From Phialophora verrucosa (lineage: Eukaryota; Ascomycota; Eurotiomycetes; Chaetothyriales; Herpotrichiellaceae): a DNA stretch of 64,000 bases. Each line of letters opens with the position of its first letter. Position 1 is the stretch's first letter. A program made the translations under genes and the position numbers. The stretch spans positions 310,001 through 374,000 of the forward strand of contig MSED01000001.1 in NCBI GenBank assembly GCA_002099365.1. The letters run 5' to 3'. This document shows, piece after piece, positions 21,534 through 30,881 of the stretch. The notes below the pieces were generated by a model that did no database searches, was not told where the DNA came from, and saw nothing but the letters and a program-made list of their open reading frames with translations.

Positions 21534-21980
21534 GGGTCCTCCAATGCTGAGAGAAGAGCGTGAGCTGGACTCCGATGTCCTGGATGCGAGGAATGAATGA
21601 GTCGAGCTGATAAAGAGTCGGATGATGGTGACGGCGGCAAATCGGCGCATCGCCAAGAATCGGGCGGATTGGAACTACGGCGGCGCACTGGACGGAGAAC
21701 GAAGGGTGATCAGAGCGACGAGTGAACGATGAATGATACGAGGGACAGTCTTGCTCCAATTACGCAATCATCAACTCCCGTTTTACTCCAAACCGCGAGC
21801 ACGGGAATGGGCACGCGGGGTGGTTCCGTGTATCGGAAGCTGCGCGTTACTAATGTGGTGGGACTTGACTTGTCCTCTGTGAGATTGTCTTCTATATCAT
21901 CTCGTTGTCAAAGACTTGTAGTGCGTTTTGAGTCGCTTAGATTCACGTCGAGGACGAGGAGAATACGGACCGCAGCCATC
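21534..21980. promoter_or_regulatory. Divergent promoter between Cox24 and Dabb genes
   Basis: 447 bases between opposed start codons. No internal gene seen. Confidence 0.5.
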
Positions 21981-22391
21981 ATGTCGTCTAAAACAGTCAA
22001 GAGAATAACACTTTTCAAGATACCCAAAGAGGAGGATATTGATGCTATATTGAATGAATACCAGGTTCTGAGGTCAACGGCGCAGAAGGTATGGCTCTAT
22101 GCTACTTGCTGGACAAGCTCCGTATCACCTTTCGACCCCTTTGATGAGGTGCTGATGTCTGGCTAGGACGGGAAACCATATATCATTTCCAACGAAGCGA
22201 CCCGCGTTACCAACTCCTCAGATGAGCGAGCCCAAGGATACACGATGCTCGCCGTTACAACCTTTAAGTCACGAGAGGATTTCGACTACTACGACAAGGA
22301 ATGCGCGGCGCACAAGAAGCTGAGGGAGTTTATTACTCCCAGGAGGACCGGCTTTGCCACTATTCAGTATGAAAGCGAGCTTGGTTCATGA
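21981..22391 (+). CDS. Stress-responsive A/B-barrel (Dabb) domain protein
   Basis: A 110-residue protein from exons 21981-22088 and 22167-22391. The order VKRITLFKIPKEEDIDAIL, then TMLAVTTFKSREDFDYYDKE, CAAHKKLREFI and TIQYESEL matches the dimeric alpha/beta-barrel fold of fungal Dabb proteins: a first strand, a helix, the TxFxSxxDFxYYDxxCxxHK core, and a final strand. Family members are small, often dimeric and mostly of unknown biochemical role; some are salt- or stress-induced. The gene is divergent from Cox24. Confidence 0.82.
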
Positions 22392-22715
22392 GGAGACCAG
22401 CGCGATGGCAGGACGACAATGTTCCGACCGACCAGCTCTTCTGGGAGATTGTGTGTTTCCTTCCTTATGGACATAGTCTGCAGGTCCTTCTGCCACGGGA
22501 GAGGATGCTCTCTCGCATTCTTATCTATTGCATGGACACTGCTTGTCTTTCTTCACAACTTGATCACCACGGGCCCATGCACGAACACATCTACATTCTT
22601 CATTGATATTTGCCATCTACCAAAGCTTGCTCATCACCCTTTCCCAAATACGCGCCCCTCCTAGAACGGGAGACAGATTCTCGACTCTAAGGATACTGCC
22701 CCAATTCTTGAATCC
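22392..22715. other. Convergent intergenic region
   Basis: 324 bases between the Dabb gene and a minus-strand small gene. Nothing recognised. Confidence 0.4.
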
Positions 22716-23216
22716 TCACTCCCTAGGACGGGCCTCGTGACGTCCCCCTCTTCCGATGGCATTAATCCTGGCCTCCTGCATCGCCCTGGTGGCATCAATC
22801 CTCGCCTGCAGCTCCTCGACTAAGTTCCTGGCGTGCACGTGTCTCTGGACTTCCACTGTGGCGGCCGGATCCGGGGCTAAATCTGCCATGGGCGTTTTGG
22901 CGAACCCGCGCAAGGAAACCGCATTGACTTGCTCTTCGGTCCAGCCCTCTCGAAGCATGACCGTGCGGAGGACATCGTCGAATTGTCGGTTCATGGCTTC
23001 TTGGCATTTCGGGCACCGGGATGCGTGCTGAGGACAGTCCCTATCGTTTTGGCTGCAGACCTCCCCCTCCGCGGCAGTAAGGTCGGTAAGGTTTGATTGC
23101 GTCGACGTAGGATCGGAGGGTGGGACTTGCGCCATTGTTGGTAGGAACCCTTTCCCACTTACAGTCGGGTCCGGGTTGGGGTTTGCCACCAAGTTCGAGT
23201 TCGAGTCGTCTGTCAT
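22716..23216 (-). CDS. Hypothetical 166-residue protein with a Cys cluster
   Basis: A single open frame without introns. The first 55 residues are Asn/Pro/Ser/Thr-rich. Four cysteines follow with spacing C-x6-C-x6-C-x2-C (EVCSQNDRDCPQHASRCPKC), which could bind zinc. The C-terminal half is helical and charged (RTVMLREGWTEEQVNAVSL; ELQARIDATRAMQEARI). No family recognised. The ATG at 23216 is the first in frame. It is supported by protein-like composition only. Confidence 0.5.
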   Translation of the reverse strand: MTDDSNSNLVANPNPDPTVSGKGFLPTMAQVPPSDPTSTQSNLTDLTAAEGEVCSQNDRDCPQHASRCPKCQEAMNRQFDDVLRTVMLREGWTEEQVNAVSLRGFAKTPMADLAPDPAATVEVQRHVHARNLVEELQARIDATRAMQEARINAIGRGGRHEARPRE

Positions 23217-24541
23217 TGGAGATGATGGCTAGTTGGATTCCTCTTAGACTCTGCCACAATTTCAATGATGTTGAGTGAGTGAATAACAACCATGGTGGCC
23301 ACGTCGGATTATATAGACGGATGTGGGCTGTTGGCAGTTCACGACCCCTTCACGAAGCCTGCGAGAACCATGGATGTAAGAACAGGTAACGACATGTTAA
23401 TACAGGTCCCGCTGTGTCTTTTGGGCGACGAATCACACTCTAGATCGGCCGACGATCTTTCGAAGGGGAGAGGATGTGGTGATCTGGTTGGATGAGTCGA
23501 AGACACCACAGAATCTTTCGTTCCGAAACTGACATCTGCCGTATGTCGATCAGTGAAATGTATCGTAAATCCGTGTTCAAGACCCGTATTGAGACGACTC
23601 ACTCCTCCCTCAATGTCAGAGGTGCGCTCGAATTGAAAAGTATCAATCGTTCGCTGGCCTGATCGGTTTCATACCCTTTTTGTGATAGAGGGGTTCTAGG
23701 TAAGTAATTACGGGACAACATGAACAATCACCGCTCCAAATTTAACCTTAGACAGACGAGACTTGAGGCGAGTCTGATTGATGACTTCGGAGAGAGATGC
23801 GTATGTACTGGCCCCTTGCGACGATGCAGCCTGGTCCCATTTTGTGACGCCACCTGCCTCTCCTTTTGACCATGGTCTTGGTAACACGGATCCAGAAAGG
23901 GAGTGGAGATGGTGTTGAAGTAGTCTCTGATCTGCGATCTAATTGCTCGAGCTTGCGAATTCTCGAGACCGGCGGCGGCGGTTCGGAAACTCCTCCCAAC
24001 GTCGCTCATGTTCTTCTTAAGCCTGGCAGCTTTTCTAACGCAACCTCAGTGGGCATGGTCTGATGATCATTGCCGCGGAGCCATAACACAGGGGTCTCGA
24101 TTATGCTCAGCTCCGTGAATTTGGTCTCGGCAGCCTCGAGGTCGCTTACTTTCTGTCGAAACGAAGTTGGACCACACCGTCCACTGGCTGAAACTAGCAT
24201 ACCTCGCATGTCGGTCGTACTGCCCATGACTAGGACAACGACTACCGAACCAATGTGACCAATACCTGGTTTATGGATCAAGATCGTTTGCCCAAACCAC
24301 GAGAGCGTAATATCTTCGACACTCGAAGCATCAGGCATGGATTTGAGCCGAATTTCGTCGTAGAGCGGAGAAGTATCGCAAACTCGACTCACTGTGCCTC
24401 ATGTTTTTAGGCGAGATTGGCTTGGTACCAGGGTCTGTCGAATTTCTGAATTGTTCAGAAGCCTGCAATGCCACATCATGACGAGGTTGCGCGCTTCAAG
24501 GCCGTAGAGGTGGAGGATTGCACGACAGGCTCACCGTATGC
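23217..24541. other. Intergenic region with a doubtful hydrolase-like remnant
   Basis: 1.3 kb between two minus-strand genes. The part near 23217 should be the promoter of the small Cys protein. A weak coding-like stretch at 23728-24392 is listed separately. Confidence 0.4.
23728..24392 (-). pseudogene. Possible fragment of an alpha/beta-hydrolase-like gene
   Basis: The minus-strand frame at 24392-24006 contains TKFTELSIIETPVLWLRGND, which resembles the strand before the acid residue in alpha/beta hydrolases. A plausible intron (GTATGC to TTCGACAG) precedes it. The frame soon stops, and a different frame (SDVGRSFRTAAAGLENSQ) looks protein-like afterwards, as if shifted. No nucleophile elbow was found upstream. 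It may be a decayed gene, a gene with introns I cannot place, or chance. Confidence 0.22.
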
Positions 24542-26095
24542 TCACCTATACCTCTCGTACGCCATTTCTTCATCAAGCCTTCTCTTGACCTGTGCAAGGA
24601 CGTCTGGCTCGTATATGCTCTCCGGCGAAGCGTCTCCTCTCAGGATCAGCTTTTCATGCCTCGAAGCTTCCTCTTTGGTCATGAGCACCAGGTCCGTCAG
24701 AGGAAGTTTGATCATCTTCTGTCCTTCCTTCTCGTATTCTGGGTCGACCCTAAAACCGCCTGCTGGCTTTCTCCATCTGATCAGAGCTAGCCGGGTTCCA
24801 AGGCCACTGACGACACTCTTGCCGCGGAAGACTTCTTCCACGAGGTACGCCACGTCGTCGCGGCTGACTGGTATTCGTAGACCAACGGCGTCTTGGCCGT
24901 TTGTTGACCGGACCTGTCTCTCTTCGACACTCTGCAGTGCCGACAGCATGGCATCGTACATCTTCTCTCTTCCTCGGTCGCCCACCCGATAGTCCATTGG
25001 GTAGCCCGCTATACTGCAGATAACGTGATTCGCGACGGTGTATCCAAACACAGCCGGCATCGTCCCAAGTACAGGGAGGATCCTGACTCTAAACTCAGGT
25101 AGCACGCCGAGCTTGTCCACATTTCCCCTCTCGAACTCTTCATCGGTGATTGGCAGCAGCCCAGCCTTGCCCTCTCCCGGCTTCTCCGTGGAGAACACGA
25201 CGGGGATCCCGCTGTTGATGCCCATGACCCGTAGCCGTCGCCTCGTGGACTTCGACAATGGATCCTCGAAACTCGTAGAGATGTCCCCGACCTGTATCCT
25301 CGTCGGATCACTCTTGCAACCCGCACCCATCGCGCTGATGACCTTTATGCCCTTGAGCGCGCAGTACTGCAAGAGCGCCACCTTTGAATCGATGTTGTCA
25401 ATGGCATCGACCACCCAATCGACCTCCGTGTCCTCTTCTCCTTCTCGGACTTCGAAATCCCACTTCGCAAGCAAGACTTCTATCGACTGCGACCCGAGCA
25501 GCTCATTCTGCTCATCGATCCTCACCCACGGACAAATCTGCTCCAGCCTCTTCCGCACACAATGCACTTTGGGTGTGCCCACGTCCGCTAGGGTAGCCAG
25601 AGCGTGGCGGTTCAAGCTACTCAGCGTGACTTGATCGAAATCCACCACTCGGATACGTGAAACACCGCTCCTAGCCAACGCGGCCACACAATGACTCCCC
25701 ACGCCGCCTAATCCGACGACCACGACGAACGAATCCCGCAGTTTGGCCAGTCCCTTATCTTTCAAGAACACGCGATTCCTCGCCAACTGCTCGAGGATCA
25801 GCTCCTCGTCATATTCGCCTTTCCTCGCCCGCGCGGCGATCAACGCCGCCCTTTCGTCCTCTTTGTTCGATATGGTCGGCCGACTCGCCCCGCCAAACTC
25901 GTTCAATTGCAGGGCTTGATGCTCACTCGATAGAGAAGGTATCGAGGCTTTGAGTTCATCGGTTGCGCGGCGGCGATGGATCGCCGTCGTCGTAAAGATC
26001 ACCGTCGCGGCCGTGATGGCACCAAAGGTGGCGGCCAGTGTGAGGTTTATGGTGCTGTTTGATAGGGAGGTCTGGCGTTGCAGCCATGCGGACAT
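24542..26095 (-). CDS. TCD1: tRNA threonylcarbamoyladenosine dehydratase (TcdA/Tcd family)
   Basis: An E1-like enzyme of about 517 residues, intronless. Bacterial TcdA and yeast Tcd1/Tcd2 use ATP to cyclise t6A37 to ct6A in tRNAs decoding ANN codons; the yeast proteins sit on the mitochondrial outer membrane. Seen here are the nucleotide-binding VVVVGLGGVGSHCVAALARSG, then VVDFDQVTLSSLNRHALA, DWVVDAIDNIDSKVALLQYC and ISAMGAGCKSDPTRIQV. An N-terminal hydrophobic helix (TINLTLAATFGAITAATVIF) fits membrane anchoring. The start at 26095 (MSAWLQRQTS) puts the helix near the N-terminus; an ATG 45 bases upstream is also in frame. Which yeast paralogue it corresponds to cannot be told. It is divergent from ISY1. 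Confidence 0.9.
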   Translation of the reverse strand: MSAWLQRQTSLSNSTINLTLAATFGAITAATVIFTTTAIHRRRATDELKASIPSLSSEHQALQLNEFGGASRPTISNKEDERAALIAARARKGEYDEELILEQLARNRVFLKDKGLAKLRDSFVVVVGLGGVGSHCVAALARSGVSRIRVVDFDQVTLSSLNRHALATLADVGTPKVHCVRKRLEQICPWVRIDEQNELLGSQSIEVLLAKWDFEVREGEEDTEVDWVVDAIDNIDSKVALLQYCALKGIKVISAMGAGCKSDPTRIQVGDISTSFEDPLSKSTRRRLRVMGINSGIPVVFSTEKPGEGKAGLLPITDEEFERGNVDKLGVLPEFRVRILPVLGTMPAVFGYTVANHVICSIAGYPMDYRVGDRGREKMYDAMLSALQSVEERQVRSTNGQDAVGLRIPVSRDDVAYLVEEVFRGKSVVSGLGTRLALIRWRKPAGGFRVDPEYEKEGQKMIKLPLTDLVLMTKEEASRHEKLILRGDASPESIYEPDVLAQVKRRLDEEMAYERYR

Positions 26096-26619
26096 GGTGA
26101 GCGTGTGTACTTGGAGAGGAATGTGGCAGAGAATTGGCAAAGCGACGCAGAGAGAGAGTGTGTATATATGGATGAGAAAAGCCGACTGGCTGAAAAGCTC
26201 CAGTTACTGCATCTTCGAGAGTTCTTCCACCTGCTACAGTTACTGATGACTTGCCTGCTCTATGGTGTGACCGCCCGATGTCGTCGTTATCGTCGAGGTC
26301 GATTGAGAGCTCCTTCGGATAATTAAATCATCGATCGCATCCACATTATTTTTCCTCGGATGAGCATCTCCGTGACTTTTTCTCCGCAACTTCGAACTCC
26401 AACCTTTCAAATCTCGAACCTCGAAAGTCGTCACTTTCAGATCGAGCCTCTCCCGCTTCCTCCTTACTGAAACGTCGGAATTGTATGTAACGAAGCTACA
26501 AGTTCTCATCGCACCGTTTGCCACATCCCTGTTCTCCATACTTCAAGTGTGACAAACTGCGCTCAGGCGCCGCTCTGCCCACCGACTGACCTCACTGCAC
26601 CTCATCCCTCGTCGCAACC
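26096..26619. promoter_or_regulatory. Divergent promoter between the TcdA-family gene and ISY1
   Basis: 524 bases between opposed start codons. No coding exon seen. Confidence 0.5.
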
Positions 26620-27390
26620 ATGGCGCGCAATTCGGAAAAAGCCCAATCCATGCTCTTCCGCTTCCGCGCCGCCCAAGCCGCAGAATCCGGCCTCTTGCCC
26701 TCGTCGTCCCTGCGCCGCCCGAAGGCCCCCTCCACGGTCACCACGGTGCCGCTGTGCGAGAAATGGCGCGGCCAGATCCTCAAGGAAGTCAGCCGCAAAG
26801 TGACCAAGATCCAGGACGAGTCTCTGTCTGATTTTCAGATCCGCGACCTTAACGACGAGATCAACAAACTCATGAAAGAGAAGTGGGGCTGGGAGCGGCG
26901 CATCAGGGAGCTAGGAGGCCCCAATTACATGCGCGGAGGGGGCACCGTGTTCGACGACCAGGGGCGAGAGGTCGCCGGCGGGGGCAAGGGGTACAGGTAT
27001 TTCGGACGGGCGAGGGAACTACCCGGCGTGAAGGAAATGTTTGAGCGGGCGGCGAAGAGGAGGGTCCGTGGCGGCGATGACGACGACGAAGCCGCCAAAG
27101 AGCCCAGGCAGGAGATCAACCGGCGGAATCTCGATGCCAGGTATTTCGGGTTTGGGGCGGATGAGGATGATGGCACTTTGTTGAAGTACGAGCGGCGGAA
27201 GGAGAAGGAGGCGGTCGAGAGGGTGGGGCGGTTGGCGGCGGCAGAGGGTGGTGAGGACGACGACCTAGACTGGGAGCCTCTGCCGGGTGACGCGGGCGAC
27301 GGGGAGAGATGGCGACTACCCACGCTGGAGGAGGTCCAGCAGGAGCTGATGGATCGGCGGCGGAGACAGCTGCTCGACAAGCTCGGTTGA
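26620..27390 (+). CDS. ISY1: Pre-mRNA splicing factor Isy1
   Basis: A 256-residue intronless gene for the Prp19-complex-associated splicing factor Isy1, which contacts the catalytic spliceosome. The N-terminus MARNSEKAQSMLFRFRAAQA is a signature of the family, followed by CEKWRGQILKEVSRKVTKIQ, SDFQIRDLNDEINKLMKEK and GWERRIRELGGPNYMR. Residues 100-200 include the GYRYFGRARELPGVKEMFE segment, typical of fungal Isy1. The C-terminus (RWRLPTLEEVQQELMDRRRR) matches too. Confidence 0.95.
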   Translation: MARNSEKAQSMLFRFRAAQAAESGLLPSSSLRRPKAPSTVTTVPLCEKWRGQILKEVSRKVTKIQDESLSDFQIRDLNDEINKLMKEKWGWERRIRELGGPNYMRGGGTVFDDQGREVAGGGKGYRYFGRARELPGVKEMFERAAKRRVRGGDDDDEAAKEPRQEINRRNLDARYFGFGADEDDGTLLKYERRKEKEAVERVGRLAAAEGGEDDDLDWEPLPGDAGDGERWRLPTLEEVQQELMDRRRRQLLDKLG

Positions 27391-27757
27391 GAGGCACACC
27401 ACGAGGCACAATGCGTTTAACAAGGCAGGACAGGTATCGATGAAAGCATTAGGATGAATGGTTTTCCTTTAATTGTCGCTGTTTATGCATGCCGTCTATG
27501 ACTGGCATCACCCTCTAAGGCAGGCTCGAAGCATGGCTCTCCTCGAATCTGACACTGTCCACTCTCCGCAAGACAACAATGTCCCAGCGCAGCCCTCTCA
27601 TGCTGTGCCTCGACGGTAATAACACCTTTTTCCGACAATGTGATAGTCTGCCTTCTAACGACACCGATCTTTGCAGACCTCTTCTATCTTCGCCAGTCTC
27701 GACAATCGAATCCATTCACGAACCCTTGACGACTTGTACCGGTCCATTCCACTGTCA
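27391..27757. other. Convergent intergenic region
   Basis: 367 bases between ISY1 and the secreted-protein gene. No gene seen. Confidence 0.45.
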
Positions 27758-28300
27758 CTAGCAGTAGATGAACTGGAATTTTGCCGCCGAGCCGCTCATC
27801 TTCACGCCCAGGTTGACCTGGGTGCTGATGAAAGTGTTGTCCACCTCATTAACGACTTCCAAATTGCTCGGAACCAACTGAGTCCCGGTATTTGCACCAT
27901 TAACGGCGGCACTTGCCACGATGTTGAAGATGAACTTGATGTCCCGGTCTCCTACCCCGGTTGCGGATCCGCCTGTGCAGGCGAAGATGATGTTGACGTT
28001 TCTCTTGCCGCTGTTGCCGCCGAGGTATTTGAGCACGTCCTGACACGTCTCGCTGAGGTAGAACGGATCAGGGGCGACCTTGACGTTGACCTGGGCCTCG
28101 TAGATCCCGCCGCACGCCGGGTTGCTGATGTCTGGGTCGATGTTGAGGGTGAGTTCGCCAGCCATGGCTGCGGTCTCGTTTCGTCTGGCGAGGCCGTGGT
28201 GAGGGAGGTCCACTCGGATGTTGTTCGCCTGACGTGGTACTGAGAGGGCGCTTGCTGAACTCAGCAGCACCGTGCAGAGTGCCACAATCTTGCGCCGCAT
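27758..28300 (-). CDS. Small secreted protein, function unknown
   Basis: 180 residues, intronless. It begins with a good signal peptide (MRRKIVALCTVLLSSASALS). A dibasic GLARR-NE at about residue 40 could be a Kex2 cleavage site, leaving a mature chain of about 140 residues with four cysteines, the last being the C-terminal residue (QFIYC). The mature part is rich in short beta-like stretches (NVNIIFACTGG, DIKFIFNIVASAAVNG). No family recognised. Size, secretion and paired cysteines resemble candidate effectors or cell-wall proteins, but that is only a resemblance. Confidence 0.7.
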   Translation of the reverse strand: MRRKIVALCTVLLSSASALSVPRQANNIRVDLPHHGLARRNETAAMAGELTLNIDPDISNPACGGIYEAQVNVKVAPDPFYLSETCQDVLKYLGGNSGKRNVNIIFACTGGSATGVGDRDIKFIFNIVASAAVNGANTGTQLVPSNLEVVNEVDNTFISTQVNLGVKMSGSAAKFQFIYC

Positions 28301-29934
28301 GGTGAAGGGTTGGTGTGCGAAACTGCCTCTGCCGCCGCCGGAACCGCACGAAAGTCAGCGCAGCACCACTTGCAGAAATGTTTGGTAGTTTCTGAGGATG
28401 CTTGCCTGTGGTCAAAAAAGCTGCTGCAGTGTCTCGATGAAATGGACCACCTCGGGTGACGGTAGGACGAAACAAGATCACGGTCTTATATTGTCCATGA
28501 CACAGCCACCGCGGGTCAGGAGAATGAAAGCAAGCCCATTCTAGCCCGGCAAGCGCAAGCCTGGTTATTCCTCTGTGCGTAGTCAGTCACGAAGAATCAA
28601 GATCAAGATCGCTGCCAATGGGGGAGTTGTCAGTGGTATCTCCGGCCCGGCTTGCTGTTTGTCCTGCTCGTTCCTGGCGCTCTCTGTTGTGGAAGTGAAG
28701 GGCTGTTCGATCATTGGGCCGTGATTCTGCATTCGTTATACAGCGGTTCTAGTCGACGTTGATGTCTGTGTTGAAAGCATGTTCGTCTCTGCGGTGAAGC
28801 CGGATAAGATCCTGATTCTTCTGCAATCGATATATCCGAATTGGCAGGGGCAATTACCCGGGTGCTGCACAGCATGCGCAATCTATGTTTGCTTGCCGCT
28901 GCAACTCTTTCATGGTTGGCCACCTCTGCATGCTGTGCCATGTGGTGGTAGCGCATGCATGCAAGCAGCCTCTCTTGTTGCACTGACATTTCAACTCCTG
29001 AGAATATGCATGTATGCTCCCGTCGGTGTGGCACTGTGCAGGTCTCTACTTATGTTCCTCCTTGAAACAACAGCCCGTTTACAGACGGCTTCGGCCTTCC
29101 AGCGTCTCTTATTCTGATGCAATCAACAACTTTCCGAGCTCCTTACCTCGATGTTTGCTCCGTTCGCGAGGTGAACTGGGAGGAACGAGATACCAGTTCG
29201 AGGATCTCGGCCCCCTCAGGGCGGGAAGGTACTGAGTGATGTTGTCTCGGTCCTTAAGGTCTCCTCCAGCGCTGTCAAGGACAACTGTGCCCCCTTCTTG
29301 AACACCGTGACGACATCTTACCGCTAACGAAAGCAATCTGATATCTTTTCCGCCGAGCAGCGATCGAAGAGGAGCTACTAGAATTCTGGCTTGCAGCGGC
29401 GTACCCGGGGTTGCAGCATTGCTCAGCACGAACGTGCGGGAGTTATGCATTGCTAAAAGGAAACTACTCAGCGATAAAGAGTGGCTGGGTGTCCCCGGAG
29501 GAGAGTGAACTGCGAGCCTTGTCCTCTCCACCTCGGTCCTGGTCGACGCCGCGTATGATATTCTTCTCCCCTATTGCGACGTTGACACCGTCACTGGAGG
29601 CCCGGCGTCCATTTGCTGATTTGTTGCTGGCGAGCCAGGATCCAACATCTGCATCACGTGAAGCGACAGTGTGGTGGGTGACACATGTCCCTCTGCAAAG
29701 CGAGCCGCAAAGAAAGTGGAGCAAGGAAGCAAAGAACGCATATGAACGTCCTGGCGCAGTTGACGGAATTGCGAACGAAAAGGTGGTACTTGTTCGAGCC
29801 TGACATTTGGTTTGGTAAAGCCTCTAGACCGAACAATATCAAAGAACGTCAGTCAGTCATTTCTTGTGGATGCAAGGCTCATTCTGCGTTCTATGTGGAG
29901 ACAATGGCGCGCGTATCTTGATGCTCGACATATT
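28301..29934. other. Gene-poor intergenic stretch
   Basis: 1.6 kb upstream of the secreted-protein gene. Minus-strand frames at 29109-29531 and 29464-29724 look mildly protein-like (for example GVQEGGTVVLDSAGGDLKD) but do not join through credible splice sites and match no family I know. No RNA gene was seen. Confidence 0.4.
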
Positions 29935-30291
29935 CTAGAACTCCTTCTCAAGGTTGTTGGCTTCGGTGTCAATGACACCATCAATGGCGCCGTCTAATGC
30001 GGACGGCAGGCCTCCTTTGTCGAGGAACTGGTTGACTTCTAGCGGGGAAGATTAGCTTGCACTGACAACCACAGAGCAAGGACAAGTCATACCTTGATTG
30101 ATGTAGGCATCACCAGTGTTCTGCTCAAAGTTCTTCACCATGCCTTGCCCTTGCTGGCCTTGTTGGCTTTGCTGGCTTTGCTCTTTTTGCTGGTTGTCTT
30201 GGAAGTTGTCCTGAGTATTGCCTTGCCCATTGCTTTGACTGCCTTGCTGGTTCTCGAGGAATCGTTCGCCTTCTTTGATGATGTTGTCCAT
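29935..30291 (-). CDS. Small Gln-rich hydrophilic protein
   Basis: 100 residues from exons 30291-30093 and 30038-29935. The N-terminus MDNIIKEGERFLENQQ and the spliced segment DAYINQEVNQFLDKGGLPS, followed by DGAIDGVIDTEAN, form the conserved ends. A Gln/Gly/Ser-rich stretch of about 40 residues lies between them. Similar small, very hydrophilic proteins occur in many fungi and are often stress-related, but their molecular function is unknown. The short CAA/CAG-rich repeat may vary in length between strains. Confidence 0.75.
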
Positions 30292-30881
30292 GATGAATCT
30301 GATAGGATGGTGCTCAGGTACGCATTATTAAGTTGGCAGTTGGTGGGAGATCTCTAAGTACTGTAGGACTGAGACTTATAGCTGCCCTGGCTACACATCC
30401 TCCACCCGAGACTCTTCATAACACGAGATAACACGAGCCATGGGCTCACATGGTGTCAAACAGTAGTGTCCCCATGGCACTCTATATGCGGTATGACGTG
30501 GCCTCCAGGGGCTGGATTCTAAGTGGCCTTCACCCCGACCGCCCTACAGCTCGCTTCGCACAAGCCTTCCAAGCATTCGCTTCCTGAAGGCTTGGTCCTC
30601 AAAACGAGAAGCTTGACTGTACTAGCTTGTGTTGAACAGCTTATCGAGCCAATGCAAGCTTGATCTCAGGTTAGCTGCGAGCCGATGCGAGCTGAGAACT
30701 GAGAGATTATGGTGAGTACTTGCGATGGAGGGGCGATTGTTCCCCCACCTGGAAGAAGCCGTCGTTATCCACCTCAGCTGGCCTGTGTCCGAAGAAGTTC
30801 GGGTCCGCGGAAGCTGAATACTTGCAAAGAACCAGGTTACCATGGGCATTGTAGCTGTGGTGTCGACGGGCTGTTGTGGCT
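30292..30881. other. Intergenic region
   Basis: 590 bases between the Gln-rich protein gene and the 3' end of the aconitase X gene. It should hold the promoter of the former. Nothing else recognised. Confidence 0.45.

Noticed and set aside
26925..27380. 151-codon minus-strand frame
   Set aside because: Antisense to ISY1, whose protein is unmistakable.
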